Below are positions 26,770 to 35,884 of a stretch of 64,000 bases of DNA, piece after piece (the first letter of the stretch is position 1; every line of letters starts with the position of its first letter). The position numbers and the translations under genes were made by a program. The notes under the pieces were generated by a model. It was not told the origin of the DNA, searched no databases, and saw only the letters and a program-made list of their open reading frames with translations. The stretch is from Phenylobacterium koreense (GTDB taxonomy: Bacteria; Pseudomonadota; Alphaproteobacteria; Caulobacterales; Caulobacteraceae), in NCBI RefSeq assembly GCF_040545335.1, contig NZ_JBEPLU010000001.1, forward strand, positions 496,001-560,000, in the 5' to 3' direction.

Positions 26770-27990
26770 GTGTTCGACGTCACCGACTCGCGTACAGAGA
26801 ATCTGATACGCTTGGACCCTTTAGAAGCTCCGCATTTTGGCGCCCCAGGTCGCATGGGTTTCCACCTAATCGACACGACGATGATGTACGCTCCTCGCTC
26901 CGGCGGGGTGAAGCGATACCTCCATGAGAAGCGCGACTGGCTGAACAAGCGGCGTCCCGACATCAATCACACCCTGGTCGTGCCCGGCGCGACCACCGGG
27001 CTTGCGTCGCACGGCGTCGTCACTGTGGCGGCGGCGCGCCTGCCCTTCGGCGACGGCTATCGGATGCCGGCCTCGACCACGAAGTGGGAGACGGTGATCC
27101 GGATGCTGGAGCCGGACATCATCGAAGCCGGCGACATGTTCGTACCCGGCCACGCTGCGCTGGAGGCCGGCGAGGCGTTGGGCGTTCCGGTGGTCGGCTT
27201 CTGCCACACCGACGCGGCGGCGCTGGCGGCGCTGCACTTCGGCGAATGGGCCGAGGCGCCGGCGATGAAGCATTGGGCGGCCACCTTCCAGCGGTTCGAC
27301 CGCGTGGTCGCGCCGAGCCGCCACATCGCCCAGCGCCTGGCTGAGGGCGGGGTGGAGCGGGTGAGCGTCCAGGCGCTGGGCGTCGACACCGACCTCTTCC
27401 ATCCCAGCAAGGCCGACCCGCAGAAGCTGCGCCGCAAGCTGGGGCTTCCCGCCGAGGCGCGGCTGTTGGTGTTCGCCGGCCGTCCGGCCCGCGAAAAGAA
27501 CATCGAGAGCCTGATCTGCGCCGTCGAGCGCCTGGGCGCGCCCTACCACCTGCTGCTGGTCGGCGCGGGCAAGGACACCCATTACTCGTCGCGCGTCATC
27601 CCGATGGGCTACGAGCGCGATCCGGTGAAGCTGGCCGGGATCATCGCCAGTTGCGACGCCCTGGTGCACGCCAACGAAAACGAGCCCTTCGGCCTGGTGG
27701 TGCTGGAGGCGCTGGCCGCCGGCCTGCCGGTGGTGGGGCCCTCGCGCGGCGGTGTCTCGGAGATGATCGACGAGCAGGTCGGGCAACGCGCCGCCACCGT
27801 CGATCCGGCCGGCATGGCCGAGGCCATCGAGGCGCTGTTCGCCCGCGACCTTGCCCCGATCAAGGCGGCCGCCCGGCGCCGGGCCGAGCAACGGCATCGC
27901 TGGGACAACACCTTCGAGGCGCTGACCCGGATCTACGGCGAACTGGTGGCCGGCCGCGCCGCCGCCACACCGGTGGCGATGAGCGCCTGA
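26770..27990 (+). CDS. Glycosyltransferase, GT4 family
   Basis: 406 residues with the GT-B fold. The N-terminal acceptor domain begins LIDTTMMYAPRSGGVKRYL, and the donor domain carries LLVFAGRPAREKNIESLICAV and the E-x7-E signature ENEPFGLVVLEALAAGLPVVGPSRGG. It should transfer a sugar from a nucleotide donor to a lipid, glycan or small acceptor on the cytoplasmic side. GGGAGG seven bases before the GTG at 26770 supports that start; an ATG at 26854 is the alternative. No other glycan gene is adjacent, so the product is unknown. Confidence 0.88.
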   Translation: MFDVTDSRTENLIRLDPLEAPHFGAPGRMGFHLIDTTMMYAPRSGGVKRYLHEKRDWLNKRRPDINHTLVVPGATTGLASHGVVTVAAARLPFGDGYRMPASTTKWETVIRMLEPDIIEAGDMFVPGHAALEAGEALGVPVVGFCHTDAAALAALHFGEWAEAPAMKHWAATFQRFDRVVAPSRHIAQRLAEGGVERVSVQALGVDTDLFHPSKADPQKLRRKLGLPAEARLLVFAGRPAREKNIESLICAVERLGAPYHLLLVGAGKDTHYSSRVIPMGYERDPVKLAGIIASCDALVHANENEPFGLVVLEALAAGLPVVGPSRGGVSEMIDEQVGQRAATVDPAGMAEAIEALFARDLAPIKAAARRRAEQRHRWDNTFEALTRIYGELVAGRAAATPVAMSA

Positions 27991-27996
27991 CCGGCC

Positions 27997-28029
27997 CATC
28001 CCCGGGCACGCTCACGCGGCCGGGGGATG
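27997..28029. terminator. Hairpin between convergent genes
   Basis: CATCCCCGG (27997-28005) pairs with CCGGGGGATG (28020-28029) with one bulged base. It lies between the convergent glycosyltransferase and acyl-CoA dehydrogenase genes and may serve both. No T-run. Confidence 0.5.
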
Positions 28030-28061
28030 ACGATCGCTGAAGGGAAAAGGGGCGAAGAACC

Positions 28062-29288
28062 CTACCGCCCGGTCGGCAGGTCCTTGAACGGGATGTCCTT
28101 GTCCACGCGAATGTCGCCGGGCAGGCCAAGGACACGCTCGGCGATGATGTTGCGCAGGATTTCGTCGGTGCCGCCGGCGATGCGCAGGCCAGGCGCGAAC
28201 ATCAGCGACCAGTGGAAGGACGCCTTGAGCGGCGCGAGGGTCTCGTCGTTGATGATCCCGTACTGATCCAGCATCTCGATCGCCGTATTGGCGAGATCCT
28301 GCATCTGGCCGGCTGAGATGATCTTGCCGATCGAGCTTTCCGGCCCGGGCGTCTGGCCGCGCGACAGGGCGGTCATGGTGCGGTTGCGGGTGTGCTTGAG
28401 CCCCTCGGCCTGGACGTACCAGTCGGCCAGCTTCTCGCGCAGGGCCTGGTCCTTGAGGGCCGAGCCGCCGTCGAGGCTCGGCGTCTGGCGCGCGGCCTCC
28501 ATGAACTCCGACCAGCCGGAGCCGGTCGCCCCGCCCACGGCGAGACGCTCGTTCATCAGGGTCACCAGGCTGACCTTCCAGCCATCGCCCTCCGCCCCGA
28601 GGCGCTGGCTGTCCTTCACTCGCAGATTGGTGAAGAACACCTCGTTGAAGCCTGAGCCGCCGGACATCTGGTGGATCGGCTTCACCTCGACCGCCGGATC
28701 CTTCATGTCGATCCAGAACATGGTCAGCCCCTTGTGCTTGGGCACGTCGGGGTTGGTGCGGACGATCACGATGCCATAGTCGGAGAACTGCGCGCCGGTG
28801 GTCCAGACCTTCTGGCCGTTGATGATCCAGTCGCCCGAGCCGTCAGGCGCCCGCTCCGCCTTGGTGCGGGAACCGGCGACGTCTGAGCCGCCGGCCGGCT
28901 CGGAGAAGAGCTGGCTCCAGATCTCCTCGCCACGGATCGCCGGCCCCACGAAGCGCTTCTTGGTCGCCTCGTCGGCGAAGGTCATCACCGTCGGCAGGCA
29001 CATGCCCAGGCCGATCTGGAACGGATTGCCGGGGGTCGGGTAGTTCGCCTCTTCCTGGCTGAAGATGACGTTCTGGACCGGCGTGCCGCCCTGCCCGCCC
29101 CACTCCTTGGGCCAGGTGATGCAGGCGTAGCCGGCGGCCGCCTTCTTGGCCTGCCACGCCTTAGCGGCGGCGAGGTCGTCGCCGCCCTCGGGATCGGCGC
29201 TCTCGACCTTCTTCGGCGCGTTGGCGGCGAGCCATTCGCGGACCTTCTGGCGATAGGCGGCTTCTTCGGGGGAGTCGTTGAAATCCAT
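28062..29288 (-). CDS. Acyl-CoA dehydrogenase, larger partner
   Basis: 408 residues of the acyl-CoA dehydrogenase fold with the FAD-contact motif WSQLFSEPAGGSDVAGSRT, WIINGQKVWTTGAQFSDYG in the middle sheet, and IAGGTDEILRNIIAERVLGLP at the C-terminus. The usual catalytic Glu of the YEG motif is not present at that place (AGG instead), as in several heteromeric dehydrogenases. It lies 15 bases downstream of a second dehydrogenase gene on the same strand. Adjacent unequal pairs often form alpha2beta2 enzymes acting on bulky CoA esters such as sterol or terpenoid side chains. Substrate is inference only. Confidence 0.88.
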   Translation of the reverse strand: MDFNDSPEEAAYRQKVREWLAANAPKKVESADPEGGDDLAAAKAWQAKKAAAGYACITWPKEWGGQGGTPVQNVIFSQEEANYPTPGNPFQIGLGMCLPTVMTFADEATKKRFVGPAIRGEEIWSQLFSEPAGGSDVAGSRTKAERAPDGSGDWIINGQKVWTTGAQFSDYGIVIVRTNPDVPKHKGLTMFWIDMKDPAVEVKPIHQMSGGSGFNEVFFTNLRVKDSQRLGAEGDGWKVSLVTLMNERLAVGGATGSGWSEFMEAARQTPSLDGGSALKDQALREKLADWYVQAEGLKHTRNRTMTALSRGQTPGPESSIGKIISAGQMQDLANTAIEMLDQYGIINDETLAPLKASFHWSLMFAPGLRIAGGTDEILRNIIAERVLGLPGDIRVDKDIPFKDLPTGR

Positions 29289-29303
29289 GACCTTCTCCTC
29301 GCC

Positions 29304-30425
29304 TCAGGCGGCTTGCGCGTTGCGGCGCTCGATATGGCTGACCAGCCGCTCCTTCCAGACCCGCGGCGCGCCGGCCACGAGCGAAAGCTGGCGCGAGCGC
29401 CGGTAATAGAGGTGGCAGTCCATTTCCCAGGTGAAGCCGATGCCGCCGTGGGTCTGGATGTTCTCCTTGGAGGCGAACCAAAAGGCGTCACTGGCGGCGA
29501 TCCGCGCGGCGCTGGCCGCGACCGGCAGCTCCGGCGCGTCGGTGTTCAGCGCCCAGGCGCCGTAATAGGCGTTGGAACGGGCCAGCTCGTTCTTGACGTA
29601 CATGTCGGCCAGCTTGTGCTTGATGGCCTGGTAGGAGGCGATCACCCGGCCGAAGGCGTAGCGCTCAAGCGCGTAGGCCTTGGCCATCTCCAGGCAGCGG
29701 TCGGCGCCGCCGGTCTGTTCGAAGGCCAGGAGGACGGCGGCGCGATCGAAGACCTGTTCCAGCAGCGCAAAGCCCTCGCCGGCGGCGCCCAGGCGGGCGA
29801 CCGGGGTCTGGTCGAAGACGAGCCTGGCGGCGTCGCGCGTCGGATCGAGCGTGCGGACCGCCTCGCGTTTCACGCTGGGGTGGGCAAGGTCGGCCAGGAA
29901 AAGCCCCGGCTTGCCGTTCTCCTTGGCCAGCACCAGGGCGAGCGTGGCGATGTCGCCGTCGGTGACCGGGATCTTCACGCCGGAGAGCTTGCCGCCCTCG
30001 ACGCTGGCCTGAAGCGTGGCGGGGCCCGTGACGCCAGGGCCTTCGGAGGTCGCCACCGCGCCGATCACCTCGCCGGCAGCGATCTTCGGCAGGATCTGCG
30101 CCTTCTGGGCGTCGTCACCGGCCAGCATGATCGCTTCGGCCAGGAAGTAGACCGTGGAGGCGAAGGGGATCGGGGCGACCACCCGGCCCAGCTCCTCGGC
30201 GATCACGCAGAGCTCCAGCCGGCCAAGGCCCAGACCGCCGTGCTGCTCGGGGATGGCCGCGCCGAGCCAGCCCTGAGCGGCGACCTGCTTCCAGAGCGCC
30301 TCGTCGTAGGCGACGGACTCGTCGTCGAGCACCTTGCGCACCCGCGAAGTCGCGCAGTTCGCCTCGAGGAACTTGCGCGCCTCGCCCTTGAGGAATTTCT
30401 GATCGTCAGAGAAGTCGAAGTTCAT
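29304..30425 (-). CDS. Acyl-CoA dehydrogenase, smaller partner
   Basis: 373 residues from the ATG at 30425 (MNFDFSDDQKFLKGEARKFL), the usual family start; a longer frame to 30488 is not supported. The fold is clear (IPEQHGGLGLGRLELCVIAEELG, QTHGGIGFTWEMDCHLYYRRSRQL). The flavin-contact motif is degenerate: ATSEGPGVTGP stands where TEPxAGSD is normal. It therefore probably pairs with the protein encoded just downstream, each giving part of the FAD and active site. It is divergent from the gene at 30556, with 130 bases between for promoters. Confidence 0.85.
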   Translation of the reverse strand: MNFDFSDDQKFLKGEARKFLEANCATSRVRKVLDDESVAYDEALWKQVAAQGWLGAAIPEQHGGLGLGRLELCVIAEELGRVVAPIPFASTVYFLAEAIMLAGDDAQKAQILPKIAAGEVIGAVATSEGPGVTGPATLQASVEGGKLSGVKIPVTDGDIATLALVLAKENGKPGLFLADLAHPSVKREAVRTLDPTRDAARLVFDQTPVARLGAAGEGFALLEQVFDRAAVLLAFEQTGGADRCLEMAKAYALERYAFGRVIASYQAIKHKLADMYVKNELARSNAYYGAWALNTDAPELPVAASAARIAASDAFWFASKENIQTHGGIGFTWEMDCHLYYRRSRQLSLVAGAPRVWKERLVSHIERRNAQAA

Positions 30426-30555
30426 TTCCGCCCGTCCCGTCATCGTTTCGCCGATGCTCGCGGCCAACATACGCGGGCGGCGAGCCAAGAAAAGATTGAC
30501 CTCGCGTCAAGAAATTCAGCGTCTTATGCCGCGCTGGCGAGGCTCCGGGGGCGGT

Positions 30556-31116
30556 ATGGCCAAGGCGGTATTTCAACGTAACCAGAAAGTCTGGGTCGAA
30601 AGCGTCGGCGCCTGGGCGGTGATCGAGAAGATCGTGCCGGTCTGGGCCAAGGGCTTCGATGAACCCGTGCGCGTGACCTATGAGGTCGGGTTGGGGCGCG
30701 AGTTCCAGGCGCACGAACTGCGCGCCGAGGCGGACGCCACCGTCGAAACGGTCGGAGAGGGCGGCGCCTGGCGGCTGATGCGGGCGCGGAACAAGTGGCA
30801 GACCGAAGAGGACTGCGCCCACCATCCGCACCCCGGGACTTATCCCGTCGTGGTGACCGACGAAGCCGACTGGGGCGGCTGGCGGGTCCCAGGGGCGGAG
30901 TATGACCGGGCGCCAGGCAGGATCGAACAGCAGGCTCGGCTGATCGCCAGCGCGCCACGCCTACTTACCCTGGCGCGGGCGGTGATGCGGCTGGTGGACG
31001 AGAGCGCCGGCGACGCCCCGCCTGAGCTGCAGCGCCTCGCCGAAGCGTTCGCCAGGCTGGACCGGCGCATTCGAGAGGCGCCGGCGGCGAGCCCTGCTCC
31101 ATTGACCACCGAGTGA
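30556..31116 (+). CDS. Conserved-looking cytoplasmic protein of unknown function
   Basis: 186 residues from the ATG at 30556 (MAKAVFQRNQKVWVESVGAW). It reads as a compact soluble protein: a beta-rich first half (VWVESVGAWAVIEKIVPVW, VRVTYEVGLGREFQAHEL), then TYPVVVTDEADWGGWRVPGAEYDRAPGRI and a helical C-terminus. I recognise no domain. Codon use and composition match the neighbours. A frame extending to 30454 adds unlikely Arg-rich sequence. Confidence 0.65.
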   Translation: MAKAVFQRNQKVWVESVGAWAVIEKIVPVWAKGFDEPVRVTYEVGLGREFQAHELRAEADATVETVGEGGAWRLMRARNKWQTEEDCAHHPHPGTYPVVVTDEADWGGWRVPGAEYDRAPGRIEQQARLIASAPRLLTLARAVMRLVDESAGDAPPELQRLAEAFARLDRRIREAPAASPAPLTTE

Positions 31117-31127
31117 CGCCTAACTTC

Positions 31128-31150
31128 CCTTCTTCCCCCGTGGGAGAAGG
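31128..31150. terminator. Short hairpin before pepN
   Basis: CCTTCTTCCC (31128-31137) can pair with GGGAGAAGG (31142-31150) with one bulge. It lies between the unknown gene and pepN. The CTTCTCCC/GGGAGAAG type of repeat is common between genes in GC-rich Alphaproteobacteria; termination is possible but unproven. Confidence 0.4.
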
Positions 31151-31206
31151 AAACCTTCGGAGCTCTCTCCGTTGGCGCCGCGCTCGCGGGGGACTACATC
31201 CTTCGG

Positions 31207-33825
31207 ATGCGCACAGACACGCCCCAGCCGATCCGGCTCGCCGACTACGCCCCACCCGCCTTTCTGATCGACGAGGTCCGGCTGGACTTCGACCTGGCGC
31301 CGAACACCACGCGGGTGAAGGCGAAGCTGACGGTGCGGCGCAACGGCGAGCACGCCCAGCCGCTGGTGCTGAACGGCGAGCGGCTGAAGCCGGTCTCGGT
31401 GGCGATCGACGGACGGGTGCTGGCGGAAGCCGAGCGGACCATCGACGCCGAGTTCCTGACCATCCCGAACGCGCCCGACGCCTTCGTGCTGGAGACCGAG
31501 GTCGAGATCGACCCGGAGAACAACAAGGCGCTGGAAGGCCTCTACATGTCCGGCGGCCGCTTCTGCACCCAGTGCGAGGCCGAAGGCTTCCGCAAGATCA
31601 CCTGGTATCCGGACCGGCCCGACGTGCTGTCTCGCTTCACGGTGCGGATCGAGGCCGACCGCAAGTTCCGGCACCTGCTGTCCAACGGCAACCTGATCGA
31701 TGCCGGCGAGCTGCCTGGCGGGCGTCACTTCGCCGTCTGGAACGACCCCTTCCCCAAGCCCTGCTACCTCTTCGCCCTGGTGGGCGGCGAACTGGACGTG
31801 CTGGAAGACAAGCTGGTCACCATGACCGGCCGCACGGTCGACCTGCGCATCTATGTCGATCCGGGCATGGCGCCGCGCGCCGCCTACGCCATGGACGCGC
31901 TCAAGCGCTCGATGAAGTGGGACGAGGAGACGTTCGGGCGCGAGTACGACCTGGACCTCTTCATGATCGTCGCCGTGCGTGACTTCAACTTCGGGGCGAT
32001 GGAGAACAAGGGGCTGAACATCTTCAACTCCTCGCTCCTGCTGGCCGATCCGGCGACCGCCACCGACATGGACTATGAGCGGATCGAGAGCGTCGTCGCC
32101 CACGAATACTTCCACAACTGGACCGGCGACCGGATCACCTGCCGTGACTGGTTCCAGCTCTGCCTGAAGGAGGGCCTGACCGTCTTCCGCGACCAGAGCT
32201 TCTCGGCCGACATGCGTGGCCATGCGGTGCAACGGATCAAGGACGTGAAAGCGCTGCGCGCCCGGCAGTTCGCCGAGGATCAGGGGCCGCTGGCCCACCC
32301 GGTGCGGCCGTCCAGCTATCTGAAAATCGACAACTTCTACACCGCGACCATCTACGAGAAGGGGTCGGAGGTGATCCGGATGCTGAAGACCCTGATCGGT
32401 CCCGAGGCGTTCCGGAAGGGCATGGACCTCTATTTCGAGCGCTGGGACGGCCACGCCACCACGGTGGAGGAATTCATCCGCTGCTTCGCCGACGTGACCG
32501 GCCGCGATTTCGAGGGCTTCTTCGCCTGGTACGAGCAGGCCGGGACGCCCAGGGTCTCGCTCAAGCAAAGCTATGACGCGGCGGCCCGGACGCTGGAACT
32601 GGAGCTGGCGCAGGAAACTCCGCCGACGCCAGGCCAGCCGACCAAGAAGCCGCTGCCGATCCCAGTCACCCTGGGGCTGCTGGACGGCGACGGACGGACC
32701 CTTGCCTTCGAGCGCGACGGCCAGGCGGCCGACGAAACCCTGATCGTGCTGGACCAGGCGAGCGCCAAGGTCACCCTGACCGGCGTGGACGCCGCGCCGG
32801 TGGTATCGGCCTTGCGAGGCTTCTCCTCGCCCGTCGAGCTGACCACCGATGCGCGGGCCTCCGACCGTTATGTCCAGCTCGCCGGTGACGCCGACCTGTT
32901 CAACCGTTGGGAGGCCGGGCAGGAACTGGCCCGCGCCCTGATCCTGGCCCGCGCCAAGGGCGCTGCAGACGAGGTGAGCGAAGAGCGCTATGCCGAGGCC
33001 CTGGGCCGCGCGCTCAACGACCAGGCCTCGGACCCAGCCTTCAAGGCCCTGCTGCTGGCCCTGCCCAGCGAATCCGATCTAGCCCTGGCGATGGCGCCGG
33101 CCGATCCGGCGGCGATCCACGCCGCCCGCGACGCCCTGCGGCTACGCCTGTCGCTGCACCTGACCGAAGACCTGCAGCGCCTGCATATCGGGCTGCAGGA
33201 ACTGGGCGAATTCTCGCCGGACGCCGCCAGCGCCGGACGCCGGGCCCTGCGCAACGCCGCGCTCGACCTGCTGGCGGCCAACCCGCGCGCCGAGACCGGC
33301 GAACTCGCCGACGGACACTATCGCGCGGCGGCGAACATGACCGACGCCATGGGCGGGCTCTCGGCCCTGATGCAGATCGGCGGCGACCTCTACGAGAACG
33401 CGCTGACGGACTTCTTCCAACGCTGGAAGGCCGAACCGCTGGTGATCGACAAGTGGTTCGCGCTGCAGGCCCGCGATCCCGACGAGAGCGCGCTGGGCCG
33501 CGTCATGGGCCTGACCGCGCATCCGGCCTTCGACGAGAAGAACCCCAACCGGCTGCGGGCGCTGGTCTCGACCTTCGCCAACTTCAATCCGGCCAGGTTC
33601 CACGACCCGAGCGGCGCCGGGTACCGCTTCCTGGCCGACCAGATCCTGGCAGTGGACGGCTTCAACCCGATGACCGCGGCTCGGCTGGTCGAGCCCCTCG
33701 GCGGCTGGCGTCGCTACAAGCCCGAGCTCGGCGCTCTGATGCGCAAGGAGCTGGAGCGGATCGCCGGAACCGAAGGCCTGTCGAAGAACGTCTACGAACT
33801 GGCCACCAAGGCGCTGGCCGACTGA
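31207..33825 (+). CDS. pepN: Aminopeptidase N
   Basis: 872 residues, the usual length of the M1 family PepN. The substrate-binding motif GAMEN is at 263-267, and the zinc site HEYFH at 299-303 is followed by Glu322 in LKEGLTVF. The C-terminal half is the helical PepN-type domain (LMRKELERIAGTEGLSKNVYELATKAL). It removes N-terminal residues from peptides in the cytoplasm and supports peptide turnover. It has no signal peptide. The ATG at 31207 is the first plausible start; the ribosome site is weak. Confidence 0.95.
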   Translation: MRTDTPQPIRLADYAPPAFLIDEVRLDFDLAPNTTRVKAKLTVRRNGEHAQPLVLNGERLKPVSVAIDGRVLAEAERTIDAEFLTIPNAPDAFVLETEVEIDPENNKALEGLYMSGGRFCTQCEAEGFRKITWYPDRPDVLSRFTVRIEADRKFRHLLSNGNLIDAGELPGGRHFAVWNDPFPKPCYLFALVGGELDVLEDKLVTMTGRTVDLRIYVDPGMAPRAAYAMDALKRSMKWDEETFGREYDLDLFMIVAVRDFNFGAMENKGLNIFNSSLLLADPATATDMDYERIESVVAHEYFHNWTGDRITCRDWFQLCLKEGLTVFRDQSFSADMRGHAVQRIKDVKALRARQFAEDQGPLAHPVRPSSYLKIDNFYTATIYEKGSEVIRMLKTLIGPEAFRKGMDLYFERWDGHATTVEEFIRCFADVTGRDFEGFFAWYEQAGTPRVSLKQSYDAAARTLELELAQETPPTPGQPTKKPLPIPVTLGLLDGDGRTLAFERDGQAADETLIVLDQASAKVTLTGVDAAPVVSALRGFSSPVELTTDARASDRYVQLAGDADLFNRWEAGQELARALILARAKGAADEVSEERYAEALGRALNDQASDPAFKALLLALPSESDLALAMAPADPAAIHAARDALRLRLSLHLTEDLQRLHIGLQELGEFSPDAASAGRRALRNAALDLLAANPRAETGELADGHYRAAANMTDAMGGLSALMQIGGDLYENALTDFFQRWKAEPLVIDKWFALQARDPDESALGRVMGLTAHPAFDEKNPNRLRALVSTFANFNPARFHDPSGAGYRFLADQILAVDGFNPMTAARLVEPLGGWRRYKPELGALMRKELERIAGTEGLSKNVYELATKALAD

Positions 33826-33909
33826 ACCTGCGCCAGTGGTGCGTGACGCGCCCGTCAAGGATGCGTAGACTCACGGCCTAGGTGAATCGGGCGCAGGAGC
33901 GGCGGGGCT

Positions 33910-35787
33910 TTGGCCGGACGCGGAGGCGGCAAGGATGTGACCGGCTCTCGGCCAAGTCACCTGCGCGGCGCGGCCGTTGCAGGCGGCAGGCTCGCGGCCA
34001 GCCGCACCTTCGCGCGCATCGCCCTGCTCTCGACCCTGCTGCTGGTCTGCACTCTGGTTGCGGTGATCCAGGCTTCCCGCCCGCTCGCCGGCCTCGACGC
34101 CCGGCAGATCGCCTGGCTGGCGGCGCCCGCGGCCCTGGCCTGCCTCATCGGCCTGATCCTGGTCCTGGAAGGCCGCCGCGTCGCCAACGCGCAGCAGGCC
34201 TTCATCGATTCCGAGCAGCGCTTCCGGATGGCGGCGGAAGCGGCCCGGTGCGGCATCTGGGAATGGGACCTCTCGACGGACGAGATCTTCATGTCAGACG
34301 TCACCGCGGCGATCCTCGGACTGGGCGCAAGCGGGATCGTGCCCGGGCAGAGCATCCTCGATCGGGTCGCGCCCGATCACCGCGACCGCCTGCGCCAGGC
34401 GCTCTCGACGGCGGCGATCTATGGCGTGTTCGACGTTTCGTTCCGAACGGCTGCGGCGACAAACGGGCGCTCGGTCTGGGTGGACGCCCGCGGCCAGGCT
34501 TTCGGCCAGCCGACTGACGAGGGCTACTCCCGCATCATCGGCGTGGCGCTCGACGTCACCGAAGAGCGCAAGGCTCAGGCCCGCGCGCAAGCGGCGGAAG
34601 GGCGGCTGCGCGACGCCATTGAAAGCGTCTCCGAGGGCTTCGTGCTCTGGGACCGCAACGGCCGCCTGCTGCTCTGCAATCACAACTTCCGCAGCTTCTT
34701 TGCGCTGGATTCCAGCGTGCTCAAGCCGGGCGTGACCCGCAAACAGGTGGATCGCATGGCCAGGCTTGCCGTCCGGCAGGCCACGCCGAGCCTGAACGGC
34801 AAGCCGGGAGTGCACGAGGCCGAGTTGCGCGACGGTCGCTGGGTCCAGATATCCGAGCGGCGGACGGCCGAGGGCCGCCTGGTGATCACCGCCAGCGACA
34901 TCACCGCGATCAAGTCGCAGGAAGAAACCCGCAGGCGCAATGAGGCGCAGCTCCAGGCGCTGGTGGCCGACCTGGAACGCAGCCAGGAGCAGCTCTCCGA
35001 ACTGGCCCGCAAGTACGAGGCCGAGAAGGTCCGGGCCGAGGGGGCCAACAAGGCCAAGAGCGAATTCCTGGCCAATATGAGCCATGAACTGCGCACGCCG
35101 CTGAACGCCATCAACGGCTTCTCCGAGATCATGGTCGGGGAGATGTTCGGGGCGCTGGGGGACACCCGCTACAAGGGCTACGCGCAGGACATCCTGTCCT
35201 CGGGGCAGCATCTGCTGGCGTTGATCAACGACATCCTCGACATGTCGAAGATCGAGGCCGGGAAGATGAACCTGCGGTTCGAGCCGCTGGCGCTGGACGA
35301 GGTGGTCGAGGACGCGGTCCGGTTGGTGCGCAACCGCGCCGAGGCGGCCGGCCTCGTCATGGCCATTGAGCTGCCACCGCTGCCGGAGGTGGAGGCGGAC
35401 TATCGCGCGCTGAAGCAGGTGCTGCTGAACATCCTCTCGAACGCCATCAAGTTCACGCCGCGCGGCGGGCGCATCACCATCAAGGCCGAGGGCCGCCGCG
35501 GCCCGTTGGGCGATCATGTTCGTGTGAGCGTGCAGGACACCGGCATCGGCATCGCCCAGGACGACCTGCCGCGGCTCGCCCGGCCCTTCGAGCAGGTGGA
35601 GAGCCAGCAGCACGCGAAGTCCACCCAGGGGACCGGACTCGGGCTGGCGCTCACCAAGTCGCTGGTGGAGATGCACGGCGGCCTGCTGGACGTGCAGAGC
35701 GCGCCCGGCGAAGGGACGCTGGTCAGCTTCACCGTTCCGCTGCAGCAGGCCGGCGACAGTCCGGCCAAGGGCGTGGTCGCCGCCTAG
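33910..35787 (+). CDS. PAS-domain membrane sensor histidine kinase
   Basis: Up to 625 residues. Two membrane helices (about 36-55 and 67-85), then two PAS-like domains (about 100-220 and 232-335), a coiled coil, and a HisKA domain with phosphorylated His392 in NMSHELRTPLNAINGFSEIM. An ATPase domain with N, G1 (DTGIGI) and G2 (GTGLGLAL) boxes follows. The kinase core resembles PleC/DivJ-type Caulobacter kinases, but I cannot say it is either. No partner regulator is adjacent. The start is uncertain: TTG at 33910 or GTG at 33937. Its TAG stop is provided by repeat copy B. Confidence 0.88.
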   Translation: MAGRGGGKDVTGSRPSHLRGAAVAGGRLAASRTFARIALLSTLLLVCTLVAVIQASRPLAGLDARQIAWLAAPAALACLIGLILVLEGRRVANAQQAFIDSEQRFRMAAEAARCGIWEWDLSTDEIFMSDVTAAILGLGASGIVPGQSILDRVAPDHRDRLRQALSTAAIYGVFDVSFRTAAATNGRSVWVDARGQAFGQPTDEGYSRIIGVALDVTEERKAQARAQAAEGRLRDAIESVSEGFVLWDRNGRLLLCNHNFRSFFALDSSVLKPGVTRKQVDRMARLAVRQATPSLNGKPGVHEAELRDGRWVQISERRTAEGRLVITASDITAIKSQEETRRRNEAQLQALVADLERSQEQLSELARKYEAEKVRAEGANKAKSEFLANMSHELRTPLNAINGFSEIMVGEMFGALGDTRYKGYAQDILSSGQHLLALINDILDMSKIEAGKMNLRFEPLALDEVVEDAVRLVRNRAEAAGLVMAIELPPLPEVEADYRALKQVLLNILSNAIKFTPRGGRITIKAEGRRGPLGDHVRVSVQDTGIGIAQDDLPRLARPFEQVESQQHAKSTQGTGLGLALTKSLVEMHGGLLDVQSAPGEGTLVSFTVPLQQAGDSPAKGVVAA

Positions 35788-35884
35788 AGCGCGTTAGGCG
35801 AAAGCGTAAGCGCGCTCTAAACTTAAGAAAATATAGCTTTTTCAACGGACTAGATGTTTTCCATCTAGCCCCTAAAGGGCTCTA
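35785..35884. repeat. Hairpin-rich intergenic repeat, copy B
   Basis: A 100-base relative of the element at 8741-8851, again bounded by TAGAGC (35785-35790) and GCTCTA (35879-35884). GAGCGCG (35787-35793) pairs with CGCGCTC (35811-35817), and CTAGATG (35850-35856) pairs with CATCTAG (35862-35868). The core TTTTTCAACGG (35838-35848) is identical to copy A. It again fills the gap between two convergent genes and supplies both TAG stops (kinase on plus, CnrX/CpxP-like on minus). Confidence 0.8.
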
